Position numbers and translations under genes: made by a program
DNA from: Shewanella sp. 10N.286.48.A6
GTDB lineage: Bacteria > Pseudomonadota > Gammaproteobacteria > Enterobacterales > Shewanellaceae
Direction: 5' to 3'
DNA length: 64,000 nucleotides
Assembly (NCBI RefSeq): GCF_002873135.1
Contig: NZ_MCVI01000021.1
Coordinates: forward strand, 74,794 to 138,793
Notes under the pieces: generated by a model
Database searches by the model: none
What the model was told of the DNA's origin: nothing
Seen by the model: the letters and a program-made list of their open reading frames with translations, nothing else
Shown: positions 29,130 through 38,260 of the stretch, one piece after another
How the letters are laid out: every line of letters starts with the position of its first letter
Numbering within the stretch: the stretch's first letter is position 1

Positions 29130-32100
29130 ATGTTTGGAGCGTTAAAGCAGTTTGTATTGTTAATCACTTGCGCCTGCGTCACTGTTTTTTTTACGCCTCA
29201 AAGCTATGGCGAACAATTTCGATTAGAAACCCTGACCATCAGTGACGGTCTACCTTCTTCGAGTATTACTACCCTTTATCAACAAAAAAATGGCTTTATC
29301 TGGTTTGGTACCGATGCGGGTGCCAGTCGCTATGATGGGGTTAACTTCACCAATTTCCAATTTTCATTAAATGATAAACACCATATATCAAACAATTACG
29401 TCACTAAAATCCACGAGGATACAAATGGTGATATATGGATAGCAACCGAAGATGGTCTAAATCAGTTAACCACAGATAATCAGATTATTATTCATGATAT
29501 GAAATCATCAAGTAATGGCTTAGGTTCCAGTTGGATAATAGATATATTTGAAGATGATAATAACGATCTATGGTTTGGCACCGGCTCTGGTGTCAGTCAC
29601 TATAATATAGACACTCAAACCTTTACCCCCTACTTCCTCTATGAAGTTGAAACGGATAAAGCATATGATACCTCTATCGCAGGCTTTTTTTACGATAGTA
29701 ACCATAACATTTGGGTAACCTCAGACTTTGGCTTGGCCAAGGTAAATCGGCTGAAGCAGAAACTGGAATTAGTCAATTTTAACGATAAGCGCACCCAAGA
29801 GATCTTTGACGGAAGCTTATCGACCGTGTATCAGGCTGAAGATGGCCTTGTGTGGATTGGCACTTATCAAAGTGGCTTAATCAAGTTTAACCCTGAAACA
29901 CTGGCTACTGAGGTATTTCAACATCAAGGGGATAATCCCTCCTCCCAGCAACTCGCTTCAAATCAAATTTTTTACATTACCGCTGAAGATAACAATACCC
30001 TGTTGATTGCGCACGATCATGGTGCCACAAGATTACAACTCGATACCATGACCTTCAGCCATATCAAACATCAAGATTATAATGATAATTCACTTGCTGA
30101 TGATTACGTTGCAAGCATCTTAATCGATTATTCGAACGGTATTTGGTTCGGCACTGGCAATGGTGTATCGCGCTACTCAAGCTTTAAACAAGGCTCTCGA
30201 TTATATCGCCCTCACCCTTTTAAACCCGAGTTATCAGGTAATTTCGTTTATTGGTTTGATACCGATAAACAAAATAATATATGGATAGCCACTGATAAAG
30301 GTATCGATAAGATTAACGCTGGCACAGAAACAATTACCATAGCGCCAATAACAGATGCTGTGATCAATGAACCCTATAGCACCATTGTTGATGAACAAAA
30401 CAATTTATGGATAGCGGGTGCCAATGGCTTATCACAGTATAATATTGATAATGATACTTTAAGGCATTTTAGTAATAGCTCTGACAACCCCCATGGATTC
30501 CCCAGTAATGAGTTTTACCTCGCCATACCTGACAACAAAGGCAATGTTTGGATAAGCGGTTATTTAGACGTGGGTTTAATACTGTTCAATCCTGATAAAG
30601 GCATTTTAAAGCGCTATTTCGAGCACTACGATAATGCATATCGCTCTGGAGGTAACTTTGCCTTTGATAAGAAAATCATTCATAACGGCGAATTATGGAT
30701 GGCCACAACCAATGCTATTTTCCGAATTAACCCTGAAACTGATGAAGTGAAACACTTGCCTCTAGGTAGTGAGGTTGAAAATATTCGCACCGTCAAAATT
30801 TACCAAGATGAAGATAATATTATTTGGGTTGCCACTCAAGGGTTAGGGCTGGCTAAAATTGAGATTGGCGAGAAATGGAGTGATGAATTAAACATCCAGT
30901 ACTTCACCAAAGAGCATGGGTTTACCAGCAATACCCTCAAGGGCGTGGTGGGTGATGGTAAAGGAAATTTATGGATCACCTCGCAAGCTAAATTTGCGCA
31001 CATGGATACAAAAACCAATAAAATCACCCAATACCCCAGTGCCATCACTCAAAAAGACAGTTCATTTTCAGATGGTGCAATAGCAATAAGAAACCACGAG
31101 TTACTTATTGGCACTAATCATGGTGCCTTTAAAATTGACACCCAGCAGCTAACAAGAAATGACTTTCAGCCTCAAGTGCATATTACTTCGGCACTTGTTG
31201 CTAACCAAGAATATATTGGCCCTAATAGTAATAATCAGCTCGCTAAGTTAAGCCTAGATTATCAAAAAAATATGGTCCAGTTTACCTTTGCCTCATTAGA
31301 CTTCAGTGCCCCCACTAAAAACCAGTATCGCTATATGCTGAAAGGGTTTGATAAAGAGTGGACCTATGTCGGTAACACCAACACTGCCACATATACTAAC
31401 CTCAGTGCCGGTGAATATAACTTCATCGTACAAGGGAGTAATAGCGACGGCCTATGGAGCCCTCATCAAGCCATATTTGCTTTTAAAATAAACCAAGCTT
31501 GGTGGCATTACGCCATTATTAGCTTGCTGATAATATGTGCCTTATTACTGTTTTTATACCTATTAACTCGCCATCAAAAAATTACTGAACTTAGAAAAAG
31601 AGCGAACTTTGATGCGTTAACGGGGTTATCGAATCGCTTCCAATTTAATAGCAAACTTGAAGCGTCCATTAGCATTAAAAATACTCACGCAGCCATTGTT
31701 TTTATCGACCTTGATTATTTCAAAGAAGTGAATGACACCATGGGCCATGACATTGGTGATGAGCTTATTATTCAGGTCAGTCAGCGTTTAAAAGCCAATA
31801 TAAAAAGGGATGACTTATTAGCTCGATTAGGTGGCGATGAATTTGCCATTATCATTCGAAATCATGGTGAGTTGGCTCAATTAGTGACTATTGTTGAACG
31901 GATAAGAGCAATCATTAATTGCGGTTACCAGGTACAACAGCATTGGATCAGTACTTCAGCGAGTATTGGGGTCGCCTGTTACCCTGAAGATGGCCAAGAT
32001 GCTAAGACCTTGCTAAAGCACGCCGACACGGCAATGTATGCCGCCAAGCATGCAGGCCGTAATAGTGCATACTTTTTTAATGAGGCGCTCTCCATCGCCC

Positions 32101-32912
32101 TGCAAGAAAAAATCACTATCAAACAGCAACTGCAACTGGCATTAGAGAATGGTGAATTTGAGTTATTTTATCAACCGAAAGTCTGTTTAGTCAGCGGTGA
32201 GATCAGCTCCTTTGAAGCATTACTGCGTTGGTTTCACCCTAAAGAAGGCATGATCCCGCCTAATCGCTTTATTCCAGAAGCTGAAAGTAACGGTCAAATT
32301 ATTGAGATCGGCTACTGGGTATTAAGACAAGCCTGCATAACCGGCAATCAATGGCATCAGCAAGGGCTATTAAGTGGCAATATTTCAGTCAATATTTCGC
32401 CAGTGCAACTATCACAGCCGGATATTTGCCAGCAAATTGAAGCGATTTTAGTTGAAACAGGTTTTCCTGCCGAGAAACTGGAGCTCGAGATTACCGAATC
32501 ATTATTAATTGAAAACGTGGAAGTCGCTGAAAAAGTACTTAACCAGCTGCATCAACTGCATATCAGGATTAGTTTAGATGACTTTGGCAAAGGCTATTCT
32601 TCATTGAATTACCTGACCCATTTCCCGCTTGATACCTTAAAGATTGATAAAGGCTTTATCGATAACTTTATCGATAACAAAGCGGCTGGTAATGTACTTA
32701 AAAACATTATTAATCTCGGTAAGGACTTGAATATGCAAATTGTTGCCGAAGGTATTGAAACCGAGCTGCAATTATTAAAGTTAATTCAGTATCAATGTCA
32801 TGTAGGCCAAGGTTATATCTTCAGCCCAGCGGTCAACGCGCAAAGCGCTTACCAAATGCTTACTGGGGAAACACAATTACTGCCATTGTCTATGCAGCAA
32901 AAGGTCAGCTAA
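29130..32912 (+). CDS. Propeller sensor with GGDEF and EAL domains (c-di-GMP enzyme)
   Basis: This 1260-residue inner-membrane signalling protein joins a periplasmic two-component-regulator propeller sensor to cytoplasmic c-di-GMP enzymes. It has a signal peptide or anchor (about 1-27). About twelve to fourteen propeller repeats follow, recognisable as xIWFGTxxGxxxY or NLWIAxxxGLxxY, then a Y_Y_Y domain (YRYMLKGFDKEWTYVG, about 733-748) and one membrane helix (about 792-813). The GGDEF domain has an intact GGDEF at about 901-905 and an EAL domain starts at about 1029 with FEALLRW. EAL catalytic residues look complete (NISP, EITES, DDFGKGYSS, KIDK, AEGIE). It could therefore make or degrade c-di-GMP in response to an extracellular cue. 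It is monocistronic. Confidence 0.92.
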   Translation: MFGALKQFVLLITCACVTVFFTPQSYGEQFRLETLTISDGLPSSSITTLYQQKNGFIWFGTDAGASRYDGVNFTNFQFSLNDKHHISNNYVTKIHEDTNGDIWIATEDGLNQLTTDNQIIIHDMKSSSNGLGSSWIIDIFEDDNNDLWFGTGSGVSHYNIDTQTFTPYFLYEVETDKAYDTSIAGFFYDSNHNIWVTSDFGLAKVNRLKQKLELVNFNDKRTQEIFDGSLSTVYQAEDGLVWIGTYQSGLIKFNPETLATEVFQHQGDNPSSQQLASNQIFYITAEDNNTLLIAHDHGATRLQLDTMTFSHIKHQDYNDNSLADDYVASILIDYSNGIWFGTGNGVSRYSSFKQGSRLYRPHPFKPELSGNFVYWFDTDKQNNIWIATDKGIDKINAGTETITIAPITDAVINEPYSTIVDEQNNLWIAGANGLSQYNIDNDTLRHFSNSSDNPHGFPSNEFYLAIPDNKGNVWISGYLDVGLILFNPDKGILKRYFEHYDNAYRSGGNFAFDKKIIHNGELWMATTNAIFRINPETDEVKHLPLGSEVENIRTVKIYQDEDNIIWVATQGLGLAKIEIGEKWSDELNIQYFTKEHGFTSNTLKGVVGDGKGNLWITSQAKFAHMDTKTNKITQYPSAITQKDSSFSDGAIAIRNHELLIGTNHGAFKIDTQQLTRNDFQPQVHITSALVANQEYIGPNSNNQLAKLSLDYQKNMVQFTFASLDFSAPTKNQYRYMLKGFDKEWTYVGNTNTATYTNLSAGEYNFIVQGSNSDGLWSPHQAIFAFKINQAWWHYAIISLLIICALLLFLYLLTRHQKITELRKRANFDALTGLSNRFQFNSKLEASISIKNTHAAIVFIDLDYFKEVNDTMGHDIGDELIIQVSQRLKANIKRDDLLARLGGDEFAIIIRNHGELAQLVTIVERIRAIINCGYQVQQHWISTSASIGVACYPEDGQDAKTLLKHADTAMYAAKHAGRNSAYFFNEALSIALQEKITIKQQLQLALENGEFELFYQPKVCLVSGEISSFEALLRWFHPKEGMIPPNRFIPEAESNGQIIEIGYWVLRQACITGNQWHQQGLLSGNISVNISPVQLSQPDICQQIEAILVETGFPAEKLELEITESLLIENVEVAEKVLNQLHQLHIRISLDDFGKGYSSLNYLTHFPLDTLKIDKGFIDNFIDNKAAGNVLKNIINLGKDLNMQIVAEGIETELQLLKLIQYQCHVGQGYIFSPAVNAQSAYQMLTGETQLLPLSMQQKVS

Positions 32913-32915
32913 AAA

Positions 32916-32944
32916 TTAAGCATCAGTTTGACTGTGATGCTTAA
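32916..32944 (+). terminator. Hairpin after the propeller GGDEF-EAL gene
   Basis: TTAAGCATCA pairs perfectly with TGATGCTTAA (10 bp, 9-base loop) just after the stop codon. No U-tract follows, so termination is only likely. Confidence 0.5.
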
Positions 32945-33091
32945 AGCTACTCACAATGCAATATCGTTGCAGGTCTGAGCAGTATGTAACTGAGGTATAT
33001 CAACAGCAAGAGTCTGTTTAAAGTGGTTTAAATAGGTGACAATAAGCATCCGTTTTACCTTAATAACCAAATCAGCCTAACTGAGTAGCGA

Positions 33092-33526
33092 ATGAGCACA
33101 AAAACAATAGCATATAGCCCAATATTTCACTTTCCGGTGCAAATCTATTATGAAGACACCGACTTTTCTGGGGTTGTGTATCATCCTAACTTTTTAAAGT
33201 ATTTCGAAAGAGCCAGAGAGCATGTTATTGGGGCCGATGTACTAAATAGCTTATGGCAGCTACAACAATTGGGATTTGCAGTGTATCGCACCGATATGCT
33301 TTGTCATGATGGGGTTGAGTTTGCAGATATTGTTGATGTTCGCACTCGATATTATTTTGAAAGTAAATATCGTACTGTGTGGCAACAGGAAATTTGGCGA
33401 CCTAATGCTAACAAGCCTGCTGTGACAGCGACCATAGAAATGGTTTGTATGAATCAACAACGACAAATGGCGCCGATGCCAGTTGAGCTGATCGCACAGT
33501 TACGATCACAATTTGGTCAAGATTAG
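33092..33526 (+). CDS. YbgC/FadM-family acyl-CoA thioesterase
   Basis: This 144-residue hotdog-fold protein resembles YbgC-type thioesterases, which hydrolyse short- or medium-chain acyl-CoA. The active-site region YYEDTDFSGVVYHPNFLKYFERARE (about 18-42) holds the catalytic Asp and the family HxxYLxYFERAR-like pattern. The usual YbgC partners tolQRA are not adjacent here, so it may be a paralogue with a different substrate. It is convergent with the next gene, their ends being only 15 bp apart. Confidence 0.85.
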   Translation: MSTKTIAYSPIFHFPVQIYYEDTDFSGVVYHPNFLKYFERAREHVIGADVLNSLWQLQQLGFAVYRTDMLCHDGVEFADIVDVRTRYYFESKYRTVWQQEIWRPNANKPAVTATIEMVCMNQQRQMAPMPVELIAQLRSQFGQD

Positions 33527-33541
33527 CTATTTAGCAATAAA

Positions 33542-35035
33542 TTACGTCGCGCTAACCGGATTAGTTAACTGAGCTAAACAATGCTCTAACTCACTAGGCC
33601 GAAGGGGTTTACTAAAATAATCCCCTTGGATGGTATTGGCGCCAAATCCAATCAAGGTATCAAATACCGCCTTTGTTTCAACCCCTTCAACCGTGACATT
33701 AAACCCTAAGCTGCTAGCTAAATCTATGCTGGTTTTGACAATTTTGTTAGCTTGTAAATCACAATTAAAATCGTCCAAAAATGCTTTATCAATCTTTACC
33801 TCATCCACTGGAAGATGGCGCAGGTAAGCAAGAGAAGAGTGGCCGGTGCCAAAATCATCAATGGCGATGGAGACGCCGATGTCTCTGAGGGTATTTAGCG
33901 TTTCTATGGTGCTGTTCAAATCAATCATCAAGGCGCTTTCAGTAATTTCTATGGTCAAGTTTTGCGCAGGCACTTTATATTGCAGCAACTTACTGCTTAT
34001 GATGATCGGAAGCTGTTTATTCTCTAAATCTTTGGTGGACAAATTCACTGCCACTTTGATATTTAAACCTTTGTTAATCCACTTAACCTGTTGTTTTAAC
34101 ACTTCATCCAGCGCCCAATGGCTAACTAAATCGATAATGCCAGTATGCTCAGCTAATGGAATAAACTCCGAAGGAGAAATGTCACCAAGACCAGCATGTT
34201 TCCAACGAATGAGAGCTTCAACTTGATGACAAGCACCTGAGTTCATGTCCAGCTTTGGTTGATATACCATGTACAATTGATTCTGCTTTAAACCTTTTGG
34301 TAAGCTATTGATAATTAATAATTCACGATATTGGGCTTTATCATCATCTTGATTATAAAAAGCAACAGAGCCACTGCTGCGCTTAGCTTTTTTAAGGGCT
34401 AAATCCAGCCTTCTTAGCATTAAACTGACATCAGCATGGTGTTTATTTAACTCCAATACACCTAGTTGAACTTTAATACAGATTGGCGTTTGAGCAATTT
34501 CAAATGGTCGTTGTAAATGCTGCTTCATATCCTGTAAATCCTGGCTCAATAATGAATTGGGATAAAAAAGCAAAAACTCATTACCATTCATTCGCGATAC
34601 AAACGCAGGGGGGGTAGTTAAGCCTTTAATCCTCACTGCAAATGCTTGCAATAATTGATCGCCAAAAACAAAGCCAAATAAGTCATTCACAAATCTAAAC
34701 TGTTGAATATCGACCAAAATCAACATACCTTCGGTCGCTGGCATTTTGGCAAACATTTTGCGTTTAAAGCCCACTCGATTGGACAGTCCTGTTAGTTTGT
34801 CACGATCAAGATTAACAGGATTATTTTTGTGTAGTTGATTTAGATTGCGAATAAGGGGTTTAAAAGCCCGAGGGGTATGTTTGAAACTTAACGGTAGTTT
34901 ATTGCTACTATTGACATCAAGGGTTTGGGTTAACTCATTAATAAAGCGCCCTTGCTGAAAATAGCCACCCAGTACAATACCGAGCAGCAAAACTAAGCCA
35001 ATAAACACAATGATCATTATTTCAACAGTTAACAC
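33542..35035 (-). CDS. GGDEF-EAL protein with degenerate GGDEF; probable c-di-GMP phosphodiesterase
   Basis: This 497-residue protein has one N-terminal membrane helix (about 5-25), a short linker, a GGDEF domain (about 76-230) and an EAL domain (about 245-490). The GGDEF signature is broken: at 150-154 it reads NGNEF, replacing the GGDEF glycine and aspartate, so cyclase activity is unlikely. The EAL domain appears complete, with EALIRW at 273-278, NLSTKDL, EITES, DDFGTGHSS, KIDKAF and VEGVET. The most likely role is a membrane-bound phosphodiesterase that lowers c-di-GMP, possibly with the GGDEF domain as a GTP-sensing regulator. It is downstream of the HDOD gene on the minus strand. Confidence 0.9.
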   Translation of the reverse strand: MLTVEIMIIVFIGLVLLLGIVLGGYFQQGRFINELTQTLDVNSSNKLPLSFKHTPRAFKPLIRNLNQLHKNNPVNLDRDKLTGLSNRVGFKRKMFAKMPATEGMLILVDIQQFRFVNDLFGFVFGDQLLQAFAVRIKGLTTPPAFVSRMNGNEFLLFYPNSLLSQDLQDMKQHLQRPFEIAQTPICIKVQLGVLELNKHHADVSLMLRRLDLALKKAKRSSGSVAFYNQDDDKAQYRELLIINSLPKGLKQNQLYMVYQPKLDMNSGACHQVEALIRWKHAGLGDISPSEFIPLAEHTGIIDLVSHWALDEVLKQQVKWINKGLNIKVAVNLSTKDLENKQLPIIISSKLLQYKVPAQNLTIEITESALMIDLNSTIETLNTLRDIGVSIAIDDFGTGHSSLAYLRHLPVDEVKIDKAFLDDFNCDLQANKIVKTSIDLASSLGFNVTVEGVETKAVFDTLIGFGANTIQGDYFSKPLRPSELEHCLAQLTNPVSAT

Positions 35036-35060
35036 AACCGAGTGCCTCTATTATCTTGCT

Positions 35061-35090
35061 TTATTAGCGTTAGCCTTATTAGCGTTAACT
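35061..35090. repeat. Imperfect 15-bp tandem duplication after the HDOD gene
   Basis: TTATTAGCGTTAGCC is followed directly by TTATTAGCGTTAACT, with the first 12 bases identical. It lies about 30 bases beyond the stop codon of the HDOD gene (minus strand). Confidence 0.7.
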
Positions 35091-35117
35091 CAATAGCCAT
35101 CGGGCTTGAATTTATGC

Positions 35118-35963
35118 TTATTGATAACTCTGTTTTATCGAATGATAAACATCTAAAAACTCATCACTCTCTAAATCTTCAGGGGTAACTGGTAAGCCTC
35201 TTGTGGCAAATAATGCTAACCGCTGCTCAAGCTCGGGACCTGCTCTTAACTCACCAGAGTAATAGGCCGCTGAGCGAATAAAGTCTAAATAAGTGACCTG
35301 CTCAGAGATGTAATGCAAATCAGCCCAGCGCTCAACCACTTCCATCACTTCAGGGGCAAAGTCCCACGTTTTTAAAATAGCTCTACCTATTGGCCCTTGC
35401 ATTTTACGTACGAGACCGCGTAATTGTTCAATACTGGTAAAGGTATCAGGCCTTGTTTCAGCTTCTGATAACACAGGTAGCGCGCCAATATTGTGCACTA
35501 AGCCAGCCAAGGTCAATGTTTCAGCATCTAACCTTTTACTGGGGTTGCGCTTATTATAAATTGCAAGTAATGCCCCTGCCGCTGCTGTCACTTCAATGGA
35601 GGTTTGCCATACTTCATCCATCACCTCCCATACCATTTCATTGGTTGAGATAAAAAGTTGCTCTAACGCCACTGAAGTGACAATGGTTTTAATCTGCACT
35701 AAGCCAATTCGATTAACCGCAGCACTGATATTTTCAGCTTTTTTACCACGGCTATACAATGCACTATTTGCCACCTTAATAATGCGCGCCGAAATCGCCG
35801 CATCTTGGCCAATAATATCACCCACTTGCTTCAAGCTGCTATTAGGGTTTGATACCACCTCTTGCACTCTCATGGCAACTTCAGGAAGCGTTGGCAGTAC
35901 CAATGCGTCATCTTTAAGCTTTTTCAGTAAACCCACTAGGAGTTGGTGTTCAGTCGTCATCAA
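35118..35963 (-). CDS. HDOD-domain signalling protein
   Basis: HDOD domains are HD-fold signalling modules without proven catalysis, often tied to c-di-GMP, chemotaxis or DNA-damage circuits. The 281-residue product shows the family start LPTLPEVAMRVQEVVSNPNSSLKQVGDIIGQDAAISARIIKVANSALY (in parts, about residues 22-69) and AVNRIGLVQIKTIVTSVALEQ (about 82-102). LVHNIGALPVL lies near 155 with an HN in place of HD. It is a single-domain protein apart from short ends. The position next to two c-di-GMP enzymes suggests a signalling role, which is inference. Confidence 0.88.
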   Translation of the reverse strand: MMTTEHQLLVGLLKKLKDDALVLPTLPEVAMRVQEVVSNPNSSLKQVGDIIGQDAAISARIIKVANSALYSRGKKAENISAAVNRIGLVQIKTIVTSVALEQLFISTNEMVWEVMDEVWQTSIEVTAAAGALLAIYNKRNPSKRLDAETLTLAGLVHNIGALPVLSEAETRPDTFTSIEQLRGLVRKMQGPIGRAILKTWDFAPEVMEVVERWADLHYISEQVTYLDFIRSAAYYSGELRAGPELEQRLALFATRGLPVTPEDLESDEFLDVYHSIKQSYQ

Positions 35964-36186
35964 TTCAGCCCGTTGTATTATTATTATCGCTTTGTAAGCA
36001 ATTGTACCAGTTATGTGGCTTATTTGAATAAAGAAAAAGAACGACTATGGGGATTTTATTCCATTAAAGATGATCAAATTTGACTGTAACCGCAATCACA
36101 GAGGAAAAATTTGCATTCAGCAGCCATACTTCAGTAAAATGCCGCCCCCGCGCTGTGTGCGAGTTTTCATCAAATTGAGAGTTATT

Positions 36187-37587
36187 ATGTTTAGACCAGA
36201 GCTATTGTCTCCAGCTGGAACCCTTAAAAATATGCGCTACGCATTTGCCTACGGTGCAGATGCTGTATATGCCGGTCAGCCTCGTTATAGCCTTCGAGTT
36301 CGTAATAATGACTTCAAAATGGAAAACCTCGCCATGGGGATCCAGGAAGCCCATGCGCTCAATAAAAAATTATATGTGGTCAGCAACATTGCGCCCCACA
36401 ATGCCAAGCTAAAAACCTACATTCGTGATATGGAACCTGTCGTGGCGATGAAACCTGACGCCATAATCATGTCAGATCCAGGCCTTATCATGATGGTGAG
36501 AGAAGCCTTTCCCGATCAAGTAGTGCATTTATCAGTACAAGCCAATGCCATTAACTGGGCTTCGGTGAAGTTTTGGCAGCAACAAGGTATTAAACGCGTT
36601 ATTTTATCTCGAGAATTGTCGTTAGATGAAATTGAAGAAATTCGTCAGCAATGCCCTGATATTGAATTAGAAGTATTTGTCCATGGCGCATTATGTATGG
36701 CTTACTCAGGCCGTTGCTTACTCTCTGGTTACATCAATAAGCGCGACCCTAACCAAGGCACTTGCACCAATGCTTGTCGTTGGAAGTACGATGTCCATGA
36801 AGCCAAGCAAACTGAAACCGGTGACATTATTGCGGTAAACCCACAAGGGCTTGTTGACCAACATGGTGTGCAGTTAGAGACGCCGCCAACATTGGGCGCA
36901 GGTCAGCCATCAAGTGAAGTGGTGTTATTGCAAGAACCAGGACGCCCAGGCGAATATATGCCTGCTTATGAAGATGAGCATGGTACTTATATTATGAACT
37001 CAAAAGATTTACGTGCCATTCAACACGTTGAGCGTTTAACCAAAATGGGTGTCGACTCATTAAAAATTGAAGGCCGTACTAAATCTTTTTATTACGTAGC
37101 GAGAACCGCACAGTTATATCGTCAAGCCATTGAGGATGCTGTGGCAGGTAAAGATTTTGACCGCACGCTAATGCATAACCTTGAAGGCTTGGCGCATCGT
37201 GGTTATACCGAAGGCTTCTTACGTCGTCACGTTCATGACGAATACCAGAACTATGATTACGGCTACTCAATCAGTGATACCCAACAATTTGTTGGTGAAT
37301 TTACCGGTAAACGCAATGATGCCGGCGCAGCTGAAATTGACGTTAAGAACAAGTTCTCTGTCGGTGACAGTGTTGAATTGATGACCCCGCAAGGCAATAT
37401 CACCTTAACCATTTCAGAATTAGTTAATCGCAAAGGTGAATCAGTAGAAGCCGGGTTAGGTTCAGGGCACTTTGTATTCTTAGCTGTGCCGGCAGAAGTC
37501 GAGCTGGATAAAGCAATTTTAATGCGCAATCTGCCTCAAGGGCAAGATAGCCGCAATCCACATCAAGCGATTGAACCCGTTACCTAG
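36187..37587 (+). CDS. trhP: tRNA uridine-34 hydroxylation protein TrhP (peptidase U32 family, YegQ)
   Basis: TrhP (YegQ) is required for O2-independent 5-hydroxylation of uridine 34 in several tRNAs and uses prephenate as hydroxyl source in E. coli. The 466-residue product starts MFRPELLSPAGTLKNMRYAFAYGADAVYAG, the U32 family signature. It carries the cysteines expected to hold a 4Fe-4S cluster in HGALCMAYSGRCLLSGYI (about 204-221) and GTCTNACRW (about 229-237). The ATG at 36187 is chosen. An upstream ATG at 36070 adds 39 non-conserved residues. Two other U32 proteins (UbiU, UbiV) and ferredoxin YfhL lie 8-10 kb downstream. Confidence 0.93.
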   Translation: MFRPELLSPAGTLKNMRYAFAYGADAVYAGQPRYSLRVRNNDFKMENLAMGIQEAHALNKKLYVVSNIAPHNAKLKTYIRDMEPVVAMKPDAIIMSDPGLIMMVREAFPDQVVHLSVQANAINWASVKFWQQQGIKRVILSRELSLDEIEEIRQQCPDIELEVFVHGALCMAYSGRCLLSGYINKRDPNQGTCTNACRWKYDVHEAKQTETGDIIAVNPQGLVDQHGVQLETPPTLGAGQPSSEVVLLQEPGRPGEYMPAYEDEHGTYIMNSKDLRAIQHVERLTKMGVDSLKIEGRTKSFYYVARTAQLYRQAIEDAVAGKDFDRTLMHNLEGLAHRGYTEGFLRRHVHDEYQNYDYGYSISDTQQFVGEFTGKRNDAGAAEIDVKNKFSVGDSVELMTPQGNITLTISELVNRKGESVEAGLGSGHFVFLAVPAEVELDKAILMRNLPQGQDSRNPHQAIEPVT

Positions 37588-38260
37588 ACCTGCTACATAA
37601 GTCAGTCTAACCAGGGGATGGTTATCCGTTTTCAGCTGTTGCAGTTATTGCCTTTTAGGCCATAACTGTGACTGTTGAGAAAGTGTTTACCCGCCAATGC
37701 AATACAAGCCACCACTTTGACTCAATCTCTACCTTTGACTCAATCTCTACCTTTCACTCAACTTCTATCACCTACTCAACTTCTATCACCTACTCAACTC
37801 TATCACCTACCCAACTCTATCGCCCACTCAAGATCCAGCCTACTACATATAAAAACTCATGACCTATCATTTAGTCAGTTATCACCTATCATTTATTTAT
37901 TATTGGCCAAGGTTGGTCAAAACTTGAAGGGTTAGATCCTTCAAATGTGAGTTCCTCTAATCTATGCTATTAATTAATATCAGTAATAAGTTTTACAGCG
38001 GCAAAATTTTATCATTAACGCAACATCAGCAACAAACTCAAAGCGATACGAGCAACCGAAGCTAACAAAGCCGTAACCCTAAGCCCTGAGATATTTATTA
38101 TTCGCACCCAAAGACACGCTTGCGCAACAAAAGTATCAAAGTGTGCTTTACATTATCCAAATTTAGAGCAAAGCTGTTTAAAGTAGCTTTTATGGTGCTT
38201 GCCGTTTCACATGTTGCCAGTTTTTACTATTTTTATTGCATGAATAAATGAGGATAAAAA
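37588..38260. other. Long intergenic region after trhP with a tandem repeat
   Basis: This 673-bp gap contains a hairpin (about 37642-37668, CAGTTAT and ATAACTG arms) without a U-tract, the tandem repeat at 37716-37824, and a TTGAAGG/CCTTCAA inverted repeat near 37923-37943. It then runs as AT-rich sequence leading to the amidohydrolase gene. Ser/Thr-rich frames across the repeat are by-products of the repeat and not genes. Confidence 0.6.
37716..37824. repeat. Degenerate tandem array, six units of 17-21 bp
   Basis: The units are two copies of TTTGACTCAATCTCTACC, one of TTTCACTCAACTTCTATCACC shortened here to its core CACTCAACTTCTATCACC, then TACTCAACTTCTATCACC, TACTCAACTCTATCACC and TACCCAACTCTATCGCC. 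Gradual change along the array suggests expansion by slippage. It begins about 130 bp after the trhP stop. Confidence 0.85.

Noticed and set aside
33846..34226. 126-codon plus-strand ORF
   Set aside because: It is antisense to the EAL domain gene and has no family features.
35596..35997. 133-codon plus-strand ORF
   Set aside because: It is a shadow of the HDOD gene on the other strand.
37668..37935. Ser/Thr/Leu/Pro-rich small ORFs over the tandem repeat after trhP
   Set aside because: Their composition comes from the repeat. They have no ribosome site and the frames change with unit length.
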